Shown one piece after another: positions 5,905 to 10,677 of a stretch of DNA of 10,677 bases. The notes beneath the pieces were generated by a model. It was not told the origin of the DNA, did not search any database, and was given only the letters and a program-made list of their open reading frames with translations. The DNA is from Deltaproteobacteria bacterium. GTDB lineage: Bacteria > Desulfobacterota > GWC2-55-46 > S146-70. The stretch covers positions 1 to 10,677 of the forward strand of contig WGFD01000097.1 of NCBI GenBank assembly GCA_015492395.1, in the 5' to 3' direction. The first letter of the stretch is position 1, and the number at the start of each line of letters is the position of its first letter. The translations under genes and the position numbers were made by a program.

Positions 5905-7404
5905 ATGAAAGAGAAGTGGGGGAAGTTAGAGGAGATAGGTTTCTCCAAACTGCTCCATCGGATATTCGTGTCAAGAGAGAGTGCCGTCATCCTAGACCTG
6001 GAGCGTGACGGTATCCATAAGAGACTCTTCTTCAGGGAGGGTATACTTGTCAATGCCTATTCCAATATCCTCGAAGAGGTGCTTGGCAGGGTGATGGTCA
6101 GAGAAGGGATTATTACGAGTGAGATGTACCGTAAGACGCTGGAGATCGTATTAAGTGAAAACAGGAAACAAGGCGAGATACTTATCTCTATGGGACTTAT
6201 AACCCCGGAGCAACTGGAGAAGGCTCTGGGGATGCAGGTAAAAGAGAGGCTCTTCAGCGTCTTTGACTGGGGAGTAGCGACATATCACCTCAAAAGCGTC
6301 AAGGTGCTGCCGGATGATGTTAAGGATTATCCAATTCATCCCGCATACGCGATCCTGCATGCAATCAAGGGTGGACATTATCCTTTGGACAGGCTTTCTT
6401 CAGATATCGATATCCCTCTGGATGCCGTATGTTCATTCTCCAGGACTACCCATTATCACCCTAATGACTTCGGCGCGTCATCTGCAGAGTATAAGATTCT
6501 TTCATATATAGACGGCCGGAAAACGATAAGAGAGGTCATGGAAAAGGCAGGTTTGGGAGAAGGGGATGCGCTTCCTTTTCTGTCTTCCTTGTTCATAACG
6601 GAGGTGCTGAAGGTGCCGGCGGGGGACGGGAGAGACGCTGAAGAGGCCTCAGAGGATGATCAGGCCGTCTTGGAGAAGCTGAAGAGCAAGGCTGTAATGT
6701 TGAGGTCTGCCACCTTCTACGATGTGCTCGGCGTTAAAAATGATGCCGGTGAAAGGGAGATAAAGAAGATATACTTCGAACTTGCAAAGAAGTACCATCC
6801 TGACAGGTTTGCAAACAAACATCCGGAGATAATAAAGATTGCATCCGAGATATTCGCTGTCACGAACGAGGCATATAAGACACTGTCGGACGGGAATGCC
6901 AGAAAGGCATATGAGAAGAAGCTTAAGGATGAGGCTGAGGGAAGGGTGTCCGCGGATGGAACGGATATAGTGACCGCGGAGATTCAGTTCCAGAAAGGAA
7001 AACATTCCTTGTACAGGAAGGACTATAAGGCGGCGAGAGAGGCGTTTGAATGGGCGGTAAGGCTCTGCCCACAAGAGGGGGAGTATAAGGCATACCTCGG
7101 CTGGTCGGCGTTCAATATGGCACAAAAGGACGAGCAAGAGGCTAAGAAGGCCAAAGAACTTATCCATGAGGCCATATCCAGGAATCCGAAACAGGACAGG
7201 GCGTACTATTTTATAGGTGTCATACACAGGATGGAGGGCAATATAGAAGAGGCCGAGCGTTCTTTTTCACGGGCGGTAAAGCTGAACCCCCACCTTAGCG
7301 AAGCCGTCAGCGAACTGCACCTTATTCAGTTGAGAAAAAGTAGACAGAAGGGCAGTGTGTCGGGGGGGATATTTAGCAGATTCTTCGGCAAGGACCAGGC
7401 TTGA
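5905..7404 (+). CDS. DUF4388 (PATAN)-J-domain-TPR protein
   Basis: The upstream ATG at 5893 gives 503 residues. I prefer ATG 5905 because AGAGGA (5888-5893) touches the first ATG and sits 11 nt before the second. Residue numbers here count from 5893. Residues about 10-130 look like DUF4388/PATAN, a deltaproteobacterial signalling-associated domain (GFSKLLHRIF, then LFFREGILVNA). A winged-helix-like middle segment (about 195-240, ILSYIDGRKTIREVMEKAGL) follows. A J-domain (about 274-342) carries the HPD motif (302-304, in KKYHPDRF) and should stimulate an Hsp70's ATPase. At least two TPR-like helix pairs (about 365-470) end before a basic tail. There is no zinc-finger or DnaJ C-terminal domain, so it is a type III J-protein acting in the cytoplasm. 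The partner or client is unknown. It lies 77-89 bp after glnE and 183 bp before the FliK-like gene. Confidence 0.87.
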   Translation: MKEKWGKLEEIGFSKLLHRIFVSRESAVILDLERDGIHKRLFFREGILVNAYSNILEEVLGRVMVREGIITSEMYRKTLEIVLSENRKQGEILISMGLITPEQLEKALGMQVKERLFSVFDWGVATYHLKSVKVLPDDVKDYPIHPAYAILHAIKGGHYPLDRLSSDIDIPLDAVCSFSRTTHYHPNDFGASSAEYKILSYIDGRKTIREVMEKAGLGEGDALPFLSSLFITEVLKVPAGDGRDAEEASEDDQAVLEKLKSKAVMLRSATFYDVLGVKNDAGEREIKKIYFELAKKYHPDRFANKHPEIIKIASEIFAVTNEAYKTLSDGNARKAYEKKLKDEAEGRVSADGTDIVTAEIQFQKGKHSLYRKDYKAAREAFEWAVRLCPQEGEYKAYLGWSAFNMAQKDEQEAKKAKELIHEAISRNPKQDRAYYFIGVIHRMEGNIEEAERSFSRAVKLNPHLSEAVSELHLIQLRKSRQKGSVSGGIFSRFFGKDQA

Positions 7405-7448
7405 CTCCGATGGAGGGATGTGGGTAGCGTCTTTTTTGTCCTGTTTTT

Positions 7449-7478
7449 ACGCCATCTCCGCGCATATGTCTATGGCGT
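7449..7478. promoter_or_regulatory. Inverted repeat beside an AT-rich tandem heptamer, possible operator/promoter
   Basis: ACGCCAT (7449-7455) and ATGGCGT (7472-7478) are a perfect 7-bp inverted repeat with a 16-bp spacer. Five bases later comes TATAGTA twice in tandem (7483-7496), and then TTGACC (7498-7503), which matches 5 of 6 bases of a -35 box but has no good -10 after it. TATAGT at 7483 could itself act as a -10. The 183-bp gap before the FliK-like gene suggests that it has its own promoter here. Confidence 0.3.
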
Positions 7479-7587
7479 TGTGTATAGTATATAGTATTTG
7501 ACCTGCCTCACAAACGCCGGGTACGGTCGGGATGCGGCAGCTATAACATCGCTATTATTCCTTAAACTCTAATATTGGTGGCAGGAG

Positions 7588-8748
7588 ATGAAGGGCTCGT
7601 CTATATCAAAAGAGGGATGGTCGCTAAGGGTGCCCACCAGGGGGAGGAGCACCCTCCCTCTAATGAGCGGTGAGGTTGTGAAGGGGAAGGTGCTGGAAGT
7701 ACTGTCTGACGGTGATGTCTCCATCCGCATCAAGAACAGGATAATAAAGGCCAAAACCGGCATACCTTTGAGCAAAGGGGATCTTCTTACACTGAAGGTT
7801 GCTATAGACACTAATGAGATACGCCTTAGACTAGTAGAAAGGACAGACGGGAACCGGGTATTGTCCACAGGTATCCTGCAGTCACTTGTTGATAGCCTCA
7901 AGGAGCCGGCGACAAACCTCCATGAATTGATGGCCCTGAAGTCCTTCCTGGAGAGGTTCCCGGGGTCTCTCAGTGAAGGGTTCCCGGAATTGGCCGCGCT
8001 GAAAGGATTCCTGCCTCTGATCACTGCAGTGTCCGGCGACACTTTGCATTACTTCATCGAATCCGGTGGCCTCTTTTATGAGTCGAGGCTGAGGGGATTC
8101 CTTCTGCCGTTTCTGAAGGGTGGAAGACCGGAGGGTTCCGGTGAGAGAGTACGTCAACCATACATGACGGAAGAGCACCGGACGGATAACTGGTATTTAG
8201 AGAAGGGAGTAAGGCGACTGGTTGAAAGGGATTTGAAGGGTGCGCTTTTAAGGGCGAGGCTGGTTCTCGGTAATAGTCTCCTTCGCAAGGCCCTGATTGA
8301 GAGCAATATCGAACCCGGTGAGATGACCAAAGTCATAGACAAGCTCCTCAACCAAATAGAGCACTACCAGTTGAAGTCGAAGCTGAGTGGTGCTGTGCAG
8401 ACCGCCATGCCGTTTTTATGGGACGGTCTTAAGGGAGGCGAAATTATCATCAGGGGAGAAAGGGGGAATAACAGCGGCCTTGGAGGTGGCTCTTGCTCCT
8501 GTGTAATAAACCTTGACCTGGAAAGGGGTGGAAGGTTGGTAGTGCATATACTTATGCAAAACGGCCGCTTCGACATCTCATTGTCAGGGGATAATAGCGC
8601 CTTCCTGCATGTCGTAAAGGAAGGGATTAGGGTGCTTGAGGAAGGCTTCGCCATATCCGGCTTGAAACTGGGAAGTGTAAGGATATGGCATGAGGACGAG
8701 GTGGAGTTCATAGACGCGGTTTCAGGTAGTCTCGATGTGACGGTATGA
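7588..8748 (+). CDS. FliK-like protein (YlqG type) with Flg_hook C-terminal domain
   Basis: The 386-residue protein has three visible parts. A small beta-rich segment (about 26-85, SGEVVKGKVLEVLSDGDVSI) resembles the N-terminal domain of YlqG-type FliK homologues. A helical, poorly conserved middle (about 95-265) follows. The C-terminal domain (about 275-370) fits the Flg_hook pattern: LWDGLKGGEIII, then INLDLERGGRLVVHILMQ and ISGLKLGSVRI. FliK proteins measure hook length and, by contacting FlhB, switch the specificity of the type III exporter. The stop overlaps the start of the FhlB gene by 4 bp (ATGA), so translation is probably coupled and the two proteins probably act together. AGGAG touches the ATG with no spacer, so Met26 (7663) is a possible alternative start. 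An in-frame TAA at 7570 rules out a longer protein. There is no flagellar gene nearby. FliK homologues are weakly conserved, so much of the call rests on the FhlB neighbour. Confidence 0.73.
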   Translation: MKGSSISKEGWSLRVPTRGRSTLPLMSGEVVKGKVLEVLSDGDVSIRIKNRIIKAKTGIPLSKGDLLTLKVAIDTNEIRLRLVERTDGNRVLSTGILQSLVDSLKEPATNLHELMALKSFLERFPGSLSEGFPELAALKGFLPLITAVSGDTLHYFIESGGLFYESRLRGFLLPFLKGGRPEGSGERVRQPYMTEEHRTDNWYLEKGVRRLVERDLKGALLRARLVLGNSLLRKALIESNIEPGEMTKVIDKLLNQIEHYQLKSKLSGAVQTAMPFLWDGLKGGEIIIRGERGNNSGLGGGSCSCVINLDLERGGRLVVHILMQNGRFDISLSGDNSAFLHVVKEGIRVLEEGFAISGLKLGSVRIWHEDEVEFIDAVSGSLDVTV

Positions 8749-9011
8749 CTGTAAAAAATAAGAAGATGGCCGTTGCTCTAAGATACAGGCAAGGGGCTGA
8801 CTCGGCGCCGAGGGTTGTCGCCAAGGGCAACAGAAAGATAGCCGAGAAGATCATAGCCATAGCCAAGGAGCACGGTGTGCCTGTCCATGAAGACAGAGAC
8901 CTTGTGGAAGTACTCTCCACACTGAAACTCAGCGAAGAGATACCTCCGGATCTCTACAAGGCCGTCGCAGAGGTGTTGGCATTCATATACAGTGTCAGTA
9001 AAAGAGTATAG
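8745..9011 (+). CDS. fhlB: Stand-alone FlhB C-terminal domain homologue (FhlB/YlqH)
   Basis: The 88-residue protein matches the cytoplasmic part of FlhB/YscU that remains after self-cleavage at NPTH. The landmarks are MAVALRY (8-14), PRVVAKG (22-28), IIAIAKEHGVPV (36-47), the EIPPDLYKAVAEVLAFIY stretch (65-82) and a basic end. It has no transmembrane part and no NPTH: its residues 1-7 replace the cleavage motif, so it imitates the already cleaved fragment. In flagellar export this fragment is the substrate-specificity switch contacted by FliK. In Helicobacter the separate homologue HP1575 is known to be able to stand in for the missing FlhB fragment, and Bacillus YlqH sits beside the FliK-like YlqG exactly as here. 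It begins within the stop of the upstream gene (ATGA), has no Shine-Dalgarno sequence of its own, and is probably expressed by coupling. The family is certain; a flagellar or other role in this organism is inferred. Confidence 0.92.
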   Translation: MTVKNKKMAVALRYRQGADSAPRVVAKGNRKIAEKIIAIAKEHGVPVHEDRDLVEVLSTLKLSEEIPPDLYKAVAEVLAFIYSVSKRV

Positions 9012-9356
9012 CCATTCGAAGCCGGAGCTTACTGCAACTAACATGCAACAAGTCTTAATTGTAGTGGCGATGCATCAAACAGTTCAGTCAACCGTCCGGT
9101 CGGTCTGGCGGCATGTTACGGTGGCGAGGAGTTCGGAGTTATATCGCCTGAAGCGGACGGGATAGGCGCTCTCCATGTCGCAGAGAAGATGCACAAGGCT
9201 GTGGAGACCTTGAGATAGCCAACTATCAATTCCCAGGTCGGTGATTTCGTAACCGTCAGCATAGGTGTCACTGCCATTATCCCTGCCAATAGCTATATAC
9301 CATCGAAGATCATCGCTCTGCACAGGCCCTCAAGGAGTCCTTATCAACTTGAATGA
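9012..9356 (+). pseudogene. Decayed fragment of a GGDEF (diguanylate cyclase) domain
   Basis: One frame (codons at 9090-9353) translates to a recognisable C-terminal half of a GGDEF domain. It reads RPVGLAACYGGEEFGVI (9093-9143), a helix ending VAEKMHKAVETLR, an in-frame TAG stop at 9216-9218, then VGDFVTVSIGV (9237-9269), ALHRPSRS (9315-9338) and a stop at 9354. Against the family pattern, the inhibitory-site RxxD has become RPVG and the R of RYGGEEF has become C. Before 9090 the homology breaks up. A GHEAG-like remnant (9015-9026) begins right after the fhlB stop, and VAMHQTVQ (9064-9087) lies in a different frame, so at least one frameshift is needed. The sensor part and the first half of the domain are missing. 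It is probably a dead remnant left by a deletion. The rest of the gap to nadD (9357-9460) shows only weak promoter-like boxes. Confidence 0.75.
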
Positions 9357-9460
9357 GCGCGTCTCTTTGTGTTAGACTCCTTGTCGACGATATGGATTGT
9401 GGTCTGGCAAAGTACCCTTTTACTTGATATAAGCCCATAAAAGGACGTGATTACGCGGTT

Positions 9461-10102
9461 ATGGGAACTGCCATCTTAGGGGGAACATTCAACCCCATCC
9501 ACTACGGCCATTTGAGGGTCTCCGAAGAGGTTCGTGAGACCCTGGAGCTTGACAAGGTTATCTTTATTCCTACCTTCATACCGCCCCATAAGGAGGAGGG
9601 TTCGTCTGCATCTCCGGAGCATAGATTGGAGATGACACGACTGGCCGTTAAGGATAATCCATCATTCGAGGTCTCCGATATGGAGATCAAGAGGGGCGGA
9701 AGGTCCTATTCGGTCGCAACCTTAAAGGAACTGTATGAGAAGAGTCCGGAGATAGAGATAAATTTTATAGTCGGTGCCGATTCATTCAATGACATAACTA
9801 CTTGGCGTGAATACGAGGAGATATTTAAACTTACAAACCTCGTTGTAGTTCCCCGTCCCGGATATCCTGTGAAGAAGGTTGGGGAGGTCCTCCCTATTGC
9901 GCTGGCACGTAAGTTCTGGTATGATTCCAAGACCGGAGCCTATATCAATGACTACGGGAGATCGGTACGGCACGTGGAGACTACTTTACTGGCCATCTCC
10001 GCCTCAGATATGCGGGCCAGGGTCAAGAGGGGCAGGACCTTGAGGTATCTTCTGCCCCCTGAAGTCGAGGGCTATATTAAGTCCAATGGACTATACAGAT
10101 GA
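9461..10102 (+). CDS. nadD: Nicotinate-nucleotide adenylyltransferase
   Basis: NadD joins nicotinate mononucleotide with ATP to give deamido-NAD in the cytoplasm, the step before NAD synthetase, shared by the de novo and salvage routes. The 213-residue protein has the whole family signature. The ATP-binding motif is GGTFNPIHYGH (7-17), followed by PPHK (41-44), GGRSYSVATL (79-88), GADSFNDITTW (105-115) and the second nucleotide-binding motif ISASDMR (179-185). The C-terminal helix LLPPEVEGYI is also typical. The ATG is the only possible start: an in-frame TGA lies at 9425-9427 with no other start between. A Shine-Dalgarno-like AAAAGGA (9439-9445) lies about 15 nt upstream, which is farther than usual. 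rsfS follows 136 bp downstream, the common bacterial nadD-rsfS order; obgE and the proline genes often found upstream are replaced here by the FliK-like/FhlB pair and the GGDEF remnant. Confidence 0.97.
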   Translation: MGTAILGGTFNPIHYGHLRVSEEVRETLELDKVIFIPTFIPPHKEEGSSASPEHRLEMTRLAVKDNPSFEVSDMEIKRGGRSYSVATLKELYEKSPEIEINFIVGADSFNDITTWREYEEIFKLTNLVVVPRPGYPVKKVGEVLPIALARKFWYDSKTGAYINDYGRSVRHVETTLLAISASDMRARVKRGRTLRYLLPPEVEGYIKSNGLYR

Positions 10103-10238
10103 TCCGTGTGTCGGTTAATGACATCGAGACGCCCGCAAGACAAGGAGGCGTGCGGTTTGCGAGGCGGTTGTATTTTTAACCGGCGCGTAGATGAAGAAAT
10201 ACTTGCATGGACAGGCGAGGTAATAGGTATCTGAACCA

Positions 10239-10661
10239 GTGGAAGTTACAATCGGGACGATCAATAGGAAGGAAAAAGAGCTGGACCTTCAAAAGAAGGC
10301 TTCCAGGATTGTCGAGTTAGCCCTCGACAAGAAGGCGGAGTATCCGGTCGTCATAGATATCAGCCGGCTTTCCGCTATCTCTGACTATCTAATCCTGCTC
10401 AGTGGTACCTCCGCCAGACATGTGCAAACCATCTCAAAGGCCATACGTGAAAATCTGAAAAAGAGGCGATTGAGCCCTTTGAGTACCGAGGGCGTGAATG
10501 AGGGACATTGGGTGGTGCTGGACTATGACGATATCATAGTCCACATCTTTCATGAGCCTGTGCGTGAATACTATGATCTTGATGGACTCTGGGCCGAGGC
10601 CCCGAGGGTTGAGCTGGAAGTCATGAGGGAACCGGCAGGTATCTCTGATAAGGCCAGATAG
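10239..10661 (+). CDS. rsfS: Ribosomal silencing factor RsfS (Iojap family)
   Basis: RsfS binds protein L14 of the large ribosomal subunit and blocks subunit joining when nutrients run short, which saves energy. The 140-residue protein has the family core: VVIDISRLSAISDYLILLSGTS (37-58), ARHVQTISKAI (59-69), LSTEGVNEGHWVVLDY (81-96), IVHIFHEPVREYYDLDGLW (100-118) and APRVE (121-125). About 18 residues precede the core, and a short variable tail (126-140) follows it. The start is GTG at 10239. In-frame TAA and TAG codons at 10221-10226 exclude anything longer, and no clear Shine-Dalgarno sequence is present. The gene is complete, ending 16 bp before the right edge of the window. Pairing with nadD is conserved in many bacteria. 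The 136-bp spacer before it holds no recognised gene or RNA. Confidence 0.95.
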   Translation: MEVTIGTINRKEKELDLQKKASRIVELALDKKAEYPVVIDISRLSAISDYLILLSGTSARHVQTISKAIRENLKKRRLSPLSTEGVNEGHWVVLDYDDIIVHIFHEPVREYYDLDGLWAEAPRVELEVMREPAGISDKAR

Positions 10662-10677
10662 TTGAAACTGCTAATCC

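Noticed and set aside
6649..7227. 192-codon minus-strand open frame
   Set aside because: It lies opposite the J-domain and TPR region; its Leu/Cys-rich content is typical of the reverse complement of a helical gene.
7569..8042. 157-codon minus-strand open frame
   Set aside because: It lies opposite the FliK-like gene and has no start signal or family match.
9041..9060. Similarity of ACATGCAACAAGTCTTAATT to the GCAGCAAGTC motif near 328-347
   Set aside because: Only 15 of 20 positions match and this stretch lies in the decayed GGDEF region; probably chance.
9084..9323. 79-codon minus-strand open frame in the gap before nadD
   Set aside because: It is antisense to the GGDEF relic, which explains the stretch better.
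9409..9430. Possible sigma-54 promoter (TGGC followed by TTTT) before nadD
   Set aside because: The -12 GC element is missing at the required spacing.
10103..10238. tRNA or other structured RNA between nadD and rsfS
   Set aside because: No cloverleaf arms or T-loop motif could be found; the only inverted repeats are short.

Overview
The window is a chromosomal housekeeping stretch, about half GC and densely coding. It comes from a Gram-negative bacterium of the Desulfobacterota (deltaproteobacterial) or Nitrospirota type. That placement is inferred from System II cytochrome c maturation (ResB), a spermidine/spermine-type synthase fused to AdoMet decarboxylase, GlnE, a DUF4388-J-TPR protein and a stand-alone FlhB C-terminal homologue. 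Codon use, rich in AGG/AGA for Arg and ATA for Ile, is similar across the genes. No insertion sequence, integrase, phage gene, CRISPR array, rRNA or tRNA was recognised.

Left part, minus strand (1-2545): in transcription order there is a fused AdoMet decarboxylase/aminopropyltransferase, then a ResB-like cytochrome c biogenesis protein 25 bp downstream. A 321-bp gene-free stretch follows, and then the first 31 codons of a YhaM-like 3'-5' exoribonuclease that runs off the left edge. The gene-free stretch holds a REP-like palindrome, an 18-bp tandem repeat, a fair minus-strand promoter and a hairpin with a T-run. Together these could form a small RNA or an attenuated leader.

Right part, plus strand (2681-10661): glnE, divergent from the polyamine gene; a DUF4388 (PATAN)-J-domain-TPR protein; a FliK-like protein overlapping by 4 bp with an FhlB gene (the FlhB C-terminal domain alone, as in Bacillus YlqG/YlqH); a decayed fragment of a GGDEF diguanylate cyclase domain; nadD; and rsfS. 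The last two are a very common neighbouring pair in bacteria.

Functionally the window covers nitrogen control (GlnE acting on glutamine synthetase), NAD synthesis, ribosome silencing under starvation, polyamine synthesis, RNA turnover and cytochrome c assembly. The points most worth a second look are the polyamine fusion, whose aminopropyltransferase half looks like eukaryotic spermine synthase rather than ordinary SpeE; the export-switch pair FliK-like/FhlB away from any flagellar gene; the GGDEF remnant; and the promoter-hairpin unit before yhaM. Shine-Dalgarno sequences are weak, missing or oddly spaced before most genes, so several starts are uncertain.
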